Positions 16,298 to 24,768 of a stretch of DNA of 64,000 nucleotides are shown piece after piece. Both the position numbers and the translations under genes were made by a program. The notes below the pieces were generated by a model. The model was not told the DNA's origin. It worked only from the letters and a program-made list of their open reading frames with translations, and did no database searches. Source of the stretch: Aldehydirespirator sp963662645 (GTDB lineage: Bacteria; Actinomycetota; Acidimicrobiia; Acidimicrobiales; Aldehydirespiratoraceae); assembly GCA_963662645.2 (NCBI GenBank), contig OY759762.1, positions 992,001-1,056,000 on the forward strand. The letters run 5' to 3'. The stretch's first letter is position 1. Every line of letters begins with the position of its first letter.

Positions 16298-17223
16298 ACT
16301 GGCCGCAACTGCTCGTCACCGTGCTGACCCTCGGCAGCATCTTCGGGGTCGTCACCCTGTCGCTGAACCTTCAATACGCGCGCGGCGGGATGATCAACTT
16401 CGGGATCGTCGCCTACTTCGCGGTGGGGGCCTACACCTACGCCATCTTCACCCAGCCACCACCGCAGGGACTGGATCAGTACAAGTTCGGGTTCGGCTGG
16501 CCGTGGTGGGCCGCAGTCATCGTCGCAGGACTCGCAGCGCTGGTGTTCGCCGCGGTGACAGGATGGCCGACGCTGCGGCTGCGAGGCGAGTACTTGGCCT
16601 TGACCACGTTCGCGTTCGCGGAGGTCTTCCACTCTCTGCTGTTGAACGAAAGACGCATCGGCAACGGCACCGTCGGGCTAGCCAGAGTCGAACGCCCCTT
16701 CGGGGACTGGGGCCCCATAGAGGAGAAGTACGTGTTCGCCGGTGCCGCGGTGCTGCTGCTGGTCGCGACGCTGGTGGTGTTCAGGCGGCTTCTGGTGTCG
16801 CCGTATGGGCGGGCTCTCGACGCGATCCGCGACGACGAAACCGCCGCGTTGGCAGCGGGCAAGCCCGCGCAGCAGATGCGCCGGCAGGTGTTCTTGATCT
16901 CCGCGGTGCCTGTCGGGTTCGCCGGAGCGGTGTACGCCATGTTCACCACCCTCGCGCAGCCGTCGCTGTTCACAGCAGAGGTCACCTTCATCGTGTGGAT
17001 CGCGCTGGTGCTCGGCGGTGAGCGGTCCGTTTACGGCGTGGTGCTGGGAACCGTCGGGCTTGTGTTCTTCGAGGAGATCGTGCGCGCCTGGCCCTTCGAG
17101 ACCGTGCGATCCGCGCAGATCGCGGCAGCTGTCGAGCATGTGGTCACCGGGCTGGTGTTCATAGCGGTATTGCGCTACCAGCCGTTCCAAGCCGCGGCGA
17201 CACGTCTGAAGGTCTCGAAGTGA
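16294..17223 (+). CDS. Branched-chain amino acid-type ABC transporter permease (LivM family)
   Basis: 309 residues from ATG at 16294 (ATGA overlap with the LivH stop). LivM signatures: TLSLNLQYARGGMINFGIVAYFAVGAY near the N terminus, TLRLRGEYLALTTFAFAEVFHSL, and SPYGRALDAIRDDETAALAAGKPAQQMR, the loop that couples to the ATPase. About nine membrane segments. Longer readings further upstream overlap LivH in another frame and were not chosen. Confidence 0.93.
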   Translation: MNWPQLLVTVLTLGSIFGVVTLSLNLQYARGGMINFGIVAYFAVGAYTYAIFTQPPPQGLDQYKFGFGWPWWAAVIVAGLAALVFAAVTGWPTLRLRGEYLALTTFAFAEVFHSLLLNERRIGNGTVGLARVERPFGDWGPIEEKYVFAGAAVLLLVATLVVFRRLLVSPYGRALDAIRDDETAALAAGKPAQQMRRQVFLISAVPVGFAGAVYAMFTTLAQPSLFTAEVTFIVWIALVLGGERSVYGVVLGTVGLVFFEEIVRAWPFETVRSAQIAAAVEHVVTGLVFIAVLRYQPFQAAATRLKVSK

Positions 17224-18020
17224 CCTTCCCGGGCGGCGCGGCCGCGCTCAACGGCACCCTGCTGGAGGCAAGACACATCTCGAAGCGCTTCTCGGGTCTG
17301 CAAGCGGTCGGAGGCACCGACGGCCTGAGCTTCAGCGTCGACCGGGGCGCCTTCGTCGGCCTGATCGGACCGAACGGCGCCGGAAAGTCCACGACCTTCG
17401 ACCTCATGTCCGGTGTTCAAACCTCAGACACCGGGTCGGTGCTGTTCGACGGTCACGACATCACCCGCTCCAGCCCCGACACCATCGCCGAGCAGGGCAT
17501 TGGCCGCACCTTTCAGACCCCTCGGGCTTTCGAGTCGCTGACAGTGCTCCAGAACGTCGTCGCTGGTGCGACCAGCCCAGGAGAGAGTCTGCGGTGGGCG
17601 TTCGGTCGCAGCTGGCGAAACCAGGAGACCGCAACAGTCGAATCAGCGAAGGCGACCCTTCAGCGGGTCGGGCTGCACGAACGAGCCGCGGCTCGTGTGG
17701 GTGACCTCTCTGGCGGGGAACTGCGAATGCTCGAAGTCGCACGCCAACTGGTGCGTGACCCGACCGTCCTGCTGCTGGATGAACCCACCGCCGGCGTTCA
17801 CCCCGGCCTGCAGGAGCGGCTCGCCGGTCTGCTACAGGACCTCCACAGCGGCGGGATGACCCTCGTGGTCGTTGAGCACAACCTGCATTTCCTGCTTGCG
17901 TTGGCCGACCACATACTCGTGCTCGCCGAAGGTGAACTGCTCGCGCAGGGCCCACCGGCGGACATCCGCGCCGATCCCGCTGTGATCTCTGCGTACCTCG
18001 GGGGCAGCGATGCTGCTTGA
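17220..18020 (+). CDS. ABC transporter ATP-binding protein (LivG family)
   Basis: 266 residues starting with GTG in a GTGA overlap. Walker A is GPNGAGKST, the Q-loop region is RTFQTPRAFESL, the signature motif is LSGGELRMLEVARQL, Walker B is VLLLDEPTAG and the switch histidine follows in VVVEHNLHFLL. Binds the cytoplasmic face of the LivH/LivM channel. Overlaps the LivF gene by 11 bases. Confidence 0.94.
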   Translation: MTFPGGAAALNGTLLEARHISKRFSGLQAVGGTDGLSFSVDRGAFVGLIGPNGAGKSTTFDLMSGVQTSDTGSVLFDGHDITRSSPDTIAEQGIGRTFQTPRAFESLTVLQNVVAGATSPGESLRWAFGRSWRNQETATVESAKATLQRVGLHERAAARVGDLSGGELRMLEVARQLVRDPTVLLLDEPTAGVHPGLQERLAGLLQDLHSGGMTLVVVEHNLHFLLALADHILVLAEGELLAQGPPADIRADPAVISAYLGGSDAA

Positions 18021-18726
18021 GGTACGCGGCCTCGTGTCGGGCTACGGCCGAGTCACGATCCTCCACGGCGTAGACCTAGCGGTCGCAGCCGGTGAGATCG
18101 TGGTGGTGCTCGGCCCCAACGGAGCCGGCAAGAGCACCCTGATGAAGACCATCGCAGGGCACCTGCAGCCCTCCGAAGGCGCAGTCCTACTCGACGGCGC
18201 AGACATCACAGGCTGTGCCGCTCAGGATGTCGCAGCCCGCGGTGTCGGCTACGTGCCCCAGGAGCACAACGTGTTTCGGGAGCTGTCGGTGCGCGACAAC
18301 CTGCGAGTAGCCGCACTGTCGTCTCGGGGCACCAAGAACCGCCTAGAGGCGGTGTTCGAGCGGTTCCCGATCCTGGCTCAGAGAGCGTCACAGCGCGCCG
18401 CGACGCTCTCCGGCGGGGAACGCCAGACACTTGCTGTCAGCTCCGCGCTCGTCGGCGACCCCCGAGTGATGCTGCTTGACGAGCCCGCGGCGGGACTCGC
18501 GCCGCTGTTCGTCAAGCAGATGGTCGAGTGGGTCCGCGACCTAGCCGACGCGGGAATGGGCGTCGTGTGGGTCGTCGAACAGAACCCCGACCTGATCCTC
18601 GCCGCTTCTGCGAGGACCTACCTCGTCGAAGGCGGACGCATCACGGATGAGTTCGACAGCCGGGAACTGCTCGAACCGGGTCGTCTGAGAGAACTGCTCC
18701 TCGAAGAGCGCCAAGAGGCTCATTGA
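18010..18726 (+). CDS. ABC transporter ATP-binding protein (LivF family)
   Basis: 238 residues. Walker A GPNGAGKST, the LivF-type YVPQEHNVFRELSVRDNL, signature LSGGERQTLAVSSAL, Walker B VMLLDEPAAGLAPLFV and the histidine loop replaced by glutamine (VVEQNPDLIL), as is normal for LivF. Pairs with the LivG protein. It is followed by a short hairpin before the substrate-binding protein gene. Confidence 0.93.
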   Translation: MLLEVRGLVSGYGRVTILHGVDLAVAAGEIVVVLGPNGAGKSTLMKTIAGHLQPSEGAVLLDGADITGCAAQDVAARGVGYVPQEHNVFRELSVRDNLRVAALSSRGTKNRLEAVFERFPILAQRASQRAATLSGGERQTLAVSSALVGDPRVMLLDEPAAGLAPLFVKQMVEWVRDLADAGMGVVWVVEQNPDLILAASARTYLVEGGRITDEFDSRELLEPGRLRELLLEERQEAH

Positions 18727-18738
18727 GGAGCGGCAAGA

Positions 18739-18763
18739 GACCGGCAGCTGACCGCCGCCGGTC
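18739..18763 (+). promoter_or_regulatory. Intercistronic hairpin before the substrate-binding protein gene
   Basis: GACCGGC (18739-18745) can pair with GCCGGTC (18757-18763) around an 11-base loop. It has no T-run, so it is more likely an mRNA-stability or processing hairpin that lets the highly needed binding protein be made in excess of the membrane parts. The gene that follows has a good ribosome site (AAGGAGGGG, 18780-18788). Confidence 0.5.
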
Positions 18764-18796
18764 TGACACACCAACACCCCAAGGAGGGGAACAACC

Positions 18797-20176
18797 ATGA
18801 AGACAACCAAGTCCATCTGGTTGCGGCTCTTCGCAGCCGTGTTCGTGTTGTCGTTGGTTGCCGCGGCCTGCGGCGACGACGACGAACAGCCTGCGACAGA
18901 TGCAACCGAGACACCCAGCGAGCCCGCCGACACCGGCGACGCCGAGCCGGCGGACGACGAGCCCGCCGTGCCCGCCGACGACGAACCCGCGGACGACGAG
19001 GCTGAACCGGCCGACGACGAGCCCGGCGAGGCTGCTGAGCCCGCCGACGTCGGCGAGATCACCGTCGGTGTGCTCGTTCCGCTCACAGGCGAACTCGGCG
19101 AGTTCGGCAAGATCGTCGCTGACGCCATCGAGTTCGGCGTCGAAGAGATCAACGCTGCTGGCGGCACCCGCTGCGGAACGATCCGCACCGTGGTGGCCGA
19201 CACCGGAGGCGACGCCGAGACCGGCATCCGCGAGGCCACCAACATGATCGAGAGCGAAGGAGCTGTTGCCGTCATGGGGCCGACCTCGGGTGTGATGGTC
19301 GCGCTCGTTGATCTCGCCCACCGCGAGGAGGTCGTGATCATGTCGCCGTATGCCGGCACGATCAACCTCAACGAGCTAGGCGGCAACTTCGTGTACCGCA
19401 CCGTGTCGTCGGATCTCGGTGACGGCGCCGCGTCGGGTCTGTGGCTGTCGAGCCGCGGATACGAGTCGGTCTCGTTCTTGATCCAGAACGAGGAGTCGAC
19501 GATCTCCCCCGCTGAGGTCGCCCGCGCCGAGGTTCTCGAAGCCGGCATTGAGATCACCGACTTCATCGTCTACAACCCCGGTCAGCCGTCCTATCAGGCC
19601 GAGCTGACCACCGTTCTGGCCAACAACCCCGATGCGATCTTCCTCGCCGGCGGCCAGGAATCGGGCGTGACGGTCATCAAGGAGGCCGTCGCAGGCGGCT
19701 TCGAAGGCGAGTGGCTGTTCACCGCGGATCTCGCAGTGCCGGAGATATTCGACGCTGTGGGAGCGGAACTCATCAACGACAAGGCCTTCGTCGAGTTCGC
19801 CGACGCGGACCCGTCGCTGCCGGAGTTCATCTCCTTCGAGGAGCGCTACGACAAGGCAGGCGATCCGTTCGCGCCGAACTCCTTCGACATGATCACTTTG
19901 GTGGCGTTGTCGCTGGAGGCCGCCGACAGCTGCGACGGAACCGGGATCAACTCGACCATCCGCGGCGTCGCCCACAGCGACGGCACCAAGGTGTCCACCT
20001 TCGCAGAGGGACGCGACATCCTCGCTGCCGGCGGAACCATCAACTATGAGGGCGCGTCGGGGCCGCTGGTGTTCGACGAGTCCGGCACCGTCTCAGGCGC
20101 CTACACCATCCAGCAGGCCATCAACGGCGAATGGGTGAACGTGGAGTTCTACCCGGCGTCGACGTTCGACGGCTAG
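18797..20176 (+). CDS. ABC transporter substrate-binding lipoprotein (Leu/Ile/Val-type)
   Basis: 459 residues. A lipoprotein signal peptide is followed by a lipobox ending at Cys25 (LVAAAC). Residues ~26-88 form an acidic, Pro/Ala-rich linker dominated by Asp and Glu. The type 1 periplasmic-binding fold starts near residue 89 (ITVGVLVPLTGELGEFG) and continues with GGTRCGTIRTVVADTGGDAETG and AVAVMGPTSGVMVALVDLA. It is anchored outside the membrane and hands ligand to LivH/LivM. A strong hairpin follows the stop by 3 bases. The linker is longer and more acidic than usual. Confidence 0.92.
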   Translation: MKTTKSIWLRLFAAVFVLSLVAAACGDDDEQPATDATETPSEPADTGDAEPADDEPAVPADDEPADDEAEPADDEPGEAAEPADVGEITVGVLVPLTGELGEFGKIVADAIEFGVEEINAAGGTRCGTIRTVVADTGGDAETGIREATNMIESEGAVAVMGPTSGVMVALVDLAHREEVVIMSPYAGTINLNELGGNFVYRTVSSDLGDGAASGLWLSSRGYESVSFLIQNEESTISPAEVARAEVLEAGIEITDFIVYNPGQPSYQAELTTVLANNPDAIFLAGGQESGVTVIKEAVAGGFEGEWLFTADLAVPEIFDAVGAELINDKAFVEFADADPSLPEFISFEERYDKAGDPFAPNSFDMITLVALSLEAADSCDGTGINSTIRGVAHSDGTKVSTFAEGRDILAAGGTINYEGASGPLVFDESGTVSGAYTIQQAINGEWVNVEFYPASTFDG

Positions 20177-20179
20177 CAG

Positions 20180-20206
20180 ACCGCGCCGACAACAGGTCGG
20201 CGCGGT
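20180..20206 (+). terminator. Strong GC-rich hairpin after the transporter genes
   Basis: An 11-base perfect stem, ACCGCGCCGAC (20180-20190) and GTCGGCGCGGT (20196-20206), encloses the loop AACAG. It begins 3 bases after the substrate-binding protein stop. There is no T-run after it (GATTCCCC), so it may be a terminator of the GC-rich kind or a 3' stabiliser that separates the transporter from the downstream aminomutase genes. Confidence 0.6.
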
Positions 20207-20245
20207 GATTCCCCTCCAGGACAGCCGGGCGGGGACTCGCAGCCC

Positions 20246-20279
20246 GGTCTCATCCTCCGATGGTTCCGACGATGAGACC
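20246..20279 (+). other. Second inverted repeat in the aminomutase gene leader
   Basis: GGTCTCATC (20246-20254) and GATGAGACC (20271-20279) are perfectly complementary with a 16-base loop. It lies 113 bases before the start at 20393, within a 216-base gap that holds no other gene. It could be an RNA hairpin or a DNA operator for a separate promoter of the aminomutase genes. It does not fit any riboswitch I know. Confidence 0.45.
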
Positions 20280-20392
20280 AAGCAAGTCGAGCACCCGCCC
20301 GGCCCTGGAGGCCGACACCAGACCAACCACCTCACACGGCAACCGATCTCAGCACCGAACTCCGCCACCGAATCTAGCGACAGGAGCGCACC

Positions 20393-21832
20393 ATGAGCGT
20401 CGCCAAATACGAGCCCACCCAAAGAGAACTGCGGGTTCTCGATCATGTGGAGAACCCGCGCTATGACCGCCAGATCCTCAACGGCCTCGACCCGTTCATC
20501 AAGGGCACCGCGCCCGAGGACATGCGCGGCTTCTACAGCCAGGCCGAACTCGACGGGCTGCTGCAGATCCGCGGCACCGAACGCGACATCGAGCAGCGCA
20601 TGCCCGTCAAAATGACCCGCCACTACTTCGAGCTCGCCCGCAACAGCCCGGCGTTGCAGAAGCTCGTCAAGGCCACGCCCCAGGAGACGCTGAACCTCGA
20701 AGGATCAGAGGACCCCGGATACCAGATGGACTTCAGCCCGGTGGAGGGGCTGCTCCACAAGTATGAGATGGGGCTGCTGTATGTGGTGTCGACCTGCTCG
20801 GCGCACTGCCGGTTCTGCTACCGCGAGGAGCTGATTGCCCGCAAGGACATCGAACGCCAGGACGGCACCGTCGAGAAGAAGGGCATCGCCAAGATCCCGG
20901 ACGTCGTCGCCTATGTGCGGGCACACAACGCGGCGGTCGCGGCCAACGGCGGGGTTCACCCCGAGTCGGGCCGTGAGAAGCTGCGCGAGATGCTGCTGTC
21001 GGGTGGCGACCCGATGGTGCTGCCCAACTCCAAGCTGGCCGCGTGGTTCACCGCGCTCGCCGAGGCCGGCGTGGAGGCGATCCGGCTCGGCACCAAGGAG
21101 CTCGCGTTCCACCCCGACCGGTTCGACGACGCGTTCTTGGAGATGCTCGACCGGTTCCACGAGACCTACCCCGAGGTCGGGTTCAGGCTCATGACGCACT
21201 TCAACCATCCCGACGAACTGCTCGCCAAAGACAGCGACCGCGGCTACATCGAGGACTCCGAAGGGTTCCCTGTGTGGCATCCGAACAGTCGCCGGGCCAT
21301 GGACGCGGTCGTGTCGAGGGGCTGGATCAGCGTCGAGAACCAGTCGCCCATCATCAGAGGCGTCAACGACGACCCGGAAGCGTTGCGGATCCTGCAGCGC
21401 ACCCTCAAGCGGGTCGCGGTGGAGAACCACTACTTCTTCTGCGGCCGCGACATCGTCGCCTACCGGGCCTTCAACGTGCCCATCGAGACCGCATGGCAGA
21501 TCCTCAACGACTCGCAGAAGGGCCTCTCCGGTGTCGAGAACCATGCCCGGCTGTCAATCACCCACTACAAGGGCAAGACCGAGGTCGCCGCAGTGTCCGA
21601 CAGGCCCATCGAAGGACTGCCCGGCAGCGAGAACGGGTTCGTGGTGTTCAAGATCCTGCGCAACGCGGCCGACGCCCCCGACCGCGGCAGGATGTGCATC
21701 GTCGGCCGCAACCCCGAGGCGCTGTGGTTCGACGACTACGAGGACCGGGTCCTCTTCGACGACGCTGGCCTTTTCGACTACGTGCGGTTCAAGTCGGCGA
21801 GACTGCAGGACCTCGCCGCCGCGGCGGTGTAG
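20393..21832 (+). CDS. KamA-family radical SAM aminomutase (lysine 2,3-aminomutase-like)
   Basis: 479 residues. The radical SAM cysteines are Cys135, Cys139 and Cys142 (CSAHCRFC), the C-x3-C-x2-C pattern. GGDP near residue 204 and the barrel strands follow KamA order. In lysine 2,3-aminomutase the PLP lysine lies in a PGGGGK motif; here the equivalent stretch is SITHYKGKTEV with Lys393 or Lys395, so PLP binding is likely but the loop differs. The family moves an alpha-amino group to the beta carbon of an amino acid. Given the divergence I would not name lysine as substrate. The product could go to the aminotransferase and CoA-transferase encoded downstream. Confidence 0.82.
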   Translation: MSVAKYEPTQRELRVLDHVENPRYDRQILNGLDPFIKGTAPEDMRGFYSQAELDGLLQIRGTERDIEQRMPVKMTRHYFELARNSPALQKLVKATPQETLNLEGSEDPGYQMDFSPVEGLLHKYEMGLLYVVSTCSAHCRFCYREELIARKDIERQDGTVEKKGIAKIPDVVAYVRAHNAAVAANGGVHPESGREKLREMLLSGGDPMVLPNSKLAAWFTALAEAGVEAIRLGTKELAFHPDRFDDAFLEMLDRFHETYPEVGFRLMTHFNHPDELLAKDSDRGYIEDSEGFPVWHPNSRRAMDAVVSRGWISVENQSPIIRGVNDDPEALRILQRTLKRVAVENHYFFCGRDIVAYRAFNVPIETAWQILNDSQKGLSGVENHARLSITHYKGKTEVAAVSDRPIEGLPGSENGFVVFKILRNAADAPDRGRMCIVGRNPEALWFDDYEDRVLFDDAGLFDYVRFKSARLQDLAAAAV

Positions 21833-21842
21833 CAGCCCGGCT

Positions 21843-22553
21843 GTGACCGACAAGCGGTTCGCTGATCCGGCCGCCGCGGTGCGCGACATCGCCGACGGCG
21901 CGTCCGTAATGATCGGAGGCTTCGGCGAGGCTGGCAGCCCGGTCGAGTTGATCGACGCCCTCATCGAACAAGGCGCGGGCGATCTCACAGTCATCAGCAA
22001 CAACGCGGGCAGCGGAACTGTCGGACTCGCCGCGCTCATCAAGGCAGGCCGGGTCTCCAAGATGATTTGCTCCTACCCGCGCAGCGCTGACTCCGAGGTG
22101 TTCGCCGAGATGTACCGGGCCGGGCGTATCGGGTTGGAGCTGGTGCCGCAGGGAACGCTCGCGGAGCGCATCCGCGCCGCCGGTGCCGGCATTCCCGCGT
22201 TCTACACGCCCACCGCGGCCGGCACGAACCTCGCCCAGGGCAAACCGCACCGCCGGTTCGATGATCGAGAATGCGTGCTCGAGCACGCTCTCGGAGCTGA
22301 TGTGGCTCTGATCAAGGCCGCGGCAGCGGATCGTCATGGGAACCTCCTCTACAACAAGACCGCCCGCAATTTCTCTCCGCTGATGGCCACAGCCGCAAAG
22401 ACCACCATCGTGCAGACAAGCGTCGTCGTCCGTCTCGGATCGCTGGACCCCGAGACCATTGTCACGCCAGGCATCTTCGTGGACCGCATGGTGCTGACAG
22501 ACCGCGCCCCCCAACAGCTCGATCCGGCCAGGAGCGAAGCAGGCTGGCTATGA
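21843..22553 (+). CDS. 3-oxoacid CoA-transferase family, subunit A
   Basis: 236 residues from GTG at 21843, ten bases after the aminomutase stop; a longer reading would lie inside the aminomutase gene. Typical alpha-subunit sequence: VMIGGFGEAGSPVELIDAL, SNNAGSGTVGLAAL (CoA pyrophosphate binding), ELVPQGTLAERIRAAGAGIPAFYTPT and ADRHGNLLYNKTARNF. Works with subunit B to transfer CoA from a donor such as succinyl-CoA to a 3-keto acid. Overlaps subunit B by 4 bases. Confidence 0.92.
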   Translation: MTDKRFADPAAAVRDIADGASVMIGGFGEAGSPVELIDALIEQGAGDLTVISNNAGSGTVGLAALIKAGRVSKMICSYPRSADSEVFAEMYRAGRIGLELVPQGTLAERIRAAGAGIPAFYTPTAAGTNLAQGKPHRRFDDRECVLEHALGADVALIKAAAADRHGNLLYNKTARNFSPLMATAAKTTIVQTSVVVRLGSLDPETIVTPGIFVDRMVLTDRAPQQLDPARSEAGWL

Positions 22554-23218
22554 CACCACGCACCCCACAGGGGCTCGACCGCAGGGAGATCGCCCACCGG
22601 ATCGCGCGCGACATCCCCGACGGTGCGTATGTGAACCTCGGCATCGGCATGCCCGAGACCGTCGCGGAGTGCATCCCCGAAGACAAGGAAGTGATCCTGC
22701 ACACAGAGAACGGGCTATTGGGAATGGGACCCCCACCACCACCTGGTGAGGAAGATCCCGAACTCATCAACGCCGGCAAGGAGCCCGTCACCACCGTGCC
22801 GGGAGCGTCGTTCTTCCATCACGCTGACAGCTTCGCGATGATCCGCGGCGGTCATCTCGATATCTGCGTGCTCGGCGCCCTCGAAGTCGCCGCCAACGGC
22901 GATCTGGCCAACTGGTCCACCGGCGCTGACGCGGTGCCCGCGGTAGGCGGGGCCATGGACCTCGTCTCGGGCGTCAAAGCGGTGTATGTGATGACCCGAC
23001 ACTGCACCCGCACAGGAGACCCCAAACTGGTCGCCGCTTGCCGCTACCCGCTCACCGGTCGAGGCGTTGTGAACCGCGTCTACACCGACCTCGCCGTCAT
23101 CGACATAACCCCCCAGGGGTTCGCAGTGCGTGAACTGGCGCCCGGAATCACACTCGGCGATGTAACAGATCGCACCGCCGCACCCCTCCACGACGCCCGA
23201 AGCATCCGCGGCGAATAA
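22550..23218 (+). CDS. 3-oxoacid CoA-transferase family, subunit B
   Basis: 222 residues. The beta-subunit signature with the catalytic glutamate is ENGLLGMGP; others are YVNLGIGMPETVAECI and GGHLDICVLGALEVAANGDLANW. Forms the active transferase with subunit A. Placed after an aminomutase and before an aminotransferase, it fits activation of a beta-keto acid for thiolytic cleavage; a thiolase is not in the window. No adjacent gene separates it from the aminotransferase start 60 bases further. Confidence 0.93.
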   Translation: MTPRTPQGLDRREIAHRIARDIPDGAYVNLGIGMPETVAECIPEDKEVILHTENGLLGMGPPPPPGEEDPELINAGKEPVTTVPGASFFHHADSFAMIRGGHLDICVLGALEVAANGDLANWSTGADAVPAVGGAMDLVSGVKAVYVMTRHCTRTGDPKLVAACRYPLTGRGVVNRVYTDLAVIDITPQGFAVRELAPGITLGDVTDRTAAPLHDARSIRGE

Positions 23219-23278
23219 CCCCTGGGCGGCAACTCAGCGCCACGCGGATAACCGGACCCCGCGATCGGAGAACACACC

Positions 23279-24661
23279 ATGAAGGACACCCCCCGCGCCA
23301 GCCAATCCGAAGCTCTCTACCGGCGTGCTCTGAAGGTCATGCCCGGCGGTGTCAGCCGCAACACCGTGCTGCGCAAGCCTCACCCCCTCTACGCAGCCCG
23401 CGCATCTGGCTGCCGCATCACCGATGTCGAAGGCGTTGAGCGCATCGACTTCGCCAACAACATGGCATCGCTGATCCACGGCCACAGCCATCCCGCGATC
23501 GTCGCGGCCGTCGCCAAACAGCTGCGCCGAGGCACCGCCCACACCCTCGCGACTGAAGTCGAGCTGCGCCTCGCGGAGCACCTTTGCGATCGGGTCGACA
23601 GCTTCGAGCAGATCCGGTTCGTCAACTCCGGCACAGAAGCCGTCATGTGCGCCATCAAGGCCGCACGAGCGTTCACTGGCCGACCCAAGATCGCCAAAGC
23701 AGAAGGCACCTACCACGGCACCTACGACTACGCCGAAGTCAGCCAGACCTCCACCCCCTACAACTGGGGCCCACTAGCCGACCCCGCCAGCGTGCCCGTC
23801 GCGGAGGGCACACCTCCCTCAGTACTCGACGATGTCGTCGTCGTGCCGTTCAACGACACCGACCTCACGCTGCAGATCCTGAACCGTCACGCCGACGACA
23901 TCGCCTGCGTGCTCCTCGATGTCATGCCGCACCGCGCCGGGCTGTGCTCAGCCGAACCCGAGTACGTCGCCGCACTGAGGGACTGGGCGACCCGCAACTC
24001 GGCGCTGCTCGTCGCGGACGAGGTGGTCACGTTCCGAAACAGCTACAGCGGAGCACAGCGGCACTACGGCCTAACCTCGGATCTCACCGCGTTGGGCAAG
24101 ATCATCGGCGGCGGCTTCCCTGTAGGCGCGGTAGGAGGCCGAGCCGAAGTCATGAGCGTCATGAACCCCCACGGCGACCACTACGTCATGCCGCACTCCG
24201 GCACGTTCTCAGCCAACCCGATCACCCTCACAGCGGGCCTCGTCGCCATGGAGATGTTCGATCCCGAAGAGGTCCATCGGCTCAACCGTCTCGGACAACT
24301 CGCCCGAGACGGCATCGCCGAGGCAATCGACCGGCACGGCGTGGAGGCCAGCGTCACCGGAGCAGGGTCGATGTTCCGCATCCACATGCAACCCACCCCG
24401 CCTCGCCACTACCGCGATGCCTACCCGAGTCCAGACGAGGCGACCCGGCTGAGCCGGTTCTTCGATGCACTGCTCGAGGCTGGCATCCTGTTGATCTACA
24501 GCTGCACAGGGGCAGTCTCCACTCCGATGCGCGAAACCGAGATCGAACAACTCATCACCGCCGTCGACACCGCCCTCCACCACGGGTACTCAGACACCCA
24601 ACAGTTCCGGCCACTTGACGCAGCCGAGCACCCAGGCGATCTCAGAAAGCACGTTCAATAA
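23279..24661 (+). CDS. Class III aminotransferase, glutamate-1-semialdehyde-aminomutase-like
   Basis: 460 residues. PLP-binding marks: the aromatic stacking segment NSGTEAVMCAIKAARAFTGR, DEVVTFRNSYSGAQ (Asp binds the pyridine nitrogen) and the Schiff-base lysine in ALGKIIGGGFPVGAVGG. The N-terminal YRRALKVMPGGVSRNT is typical of the glutamate-1-semialdehyde aminomutase-like subgroup, which contains beta-amino acid transaminases. It would convert the beta-amino acid produced by the aminomutase to a beta-keto acid for the CoA-transferase. Last gene of the plus-strand series. Confidence 0.9.
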   Translation: MKDTPRASQSEALYRRALKVMPGGVSRNTVLRKPHPLYAARASGCRITDVEGVERIDFANNMASLIHGHSHPAIVAAVAKQLRRGTAHTLATEVELRLAEHLCDRVDSFEQIRFVNSGTEAVMCAIKAARAFTGRPKIAKAEGTYHGTYDYAEVSQTSTPYNWGPLADPASVPVAEGTPPSVLDDVVVVPFNDTDLTLQILNRHADDIACVLLDVMPHRAGLCSAEPEYVAALRDWATRNSALLVADEVVTFRNSYSGAQRHYGLTSDLTALGKIIGGGFPVGAVGGRAEVMSVMNPHGDHYVMPHSGTFSANPITLTAGLVAMEMFDPEEVHRLNRLGQLARDGIAEAIDRHGVEASVTGAGSMFRIHMQPTPPRHYRDAYPSPDEATRLSRFFDALLEAGILLIYSCTGAVSTPMRETEIEQLITAVDTALHHGYSDTQQFRPLDAAEHPGDLRKHVQ

Positions 24662-24768
24662 AATCCAATCGGTGCCAGCAGCGAGATCGCTCATGCGGGC
24701 TCGCCCATGTCAATTTAGAGTTCCTATCTCGGGGGATCCGTTTGCATCCCAGCTCTACGGCGATCTCG

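Noticed and set aside
20180..20206. Standard intrinsic terminator
   Set aside because: Kept only as possible terminator because no T-run follows the stem.
20177..20392. Lysine or glycine riboswitch before the aminomutase gene
   Set aside because: Two hairpins are present, but conserved core bases and multi-helix layout of those riboswitches are not seen.
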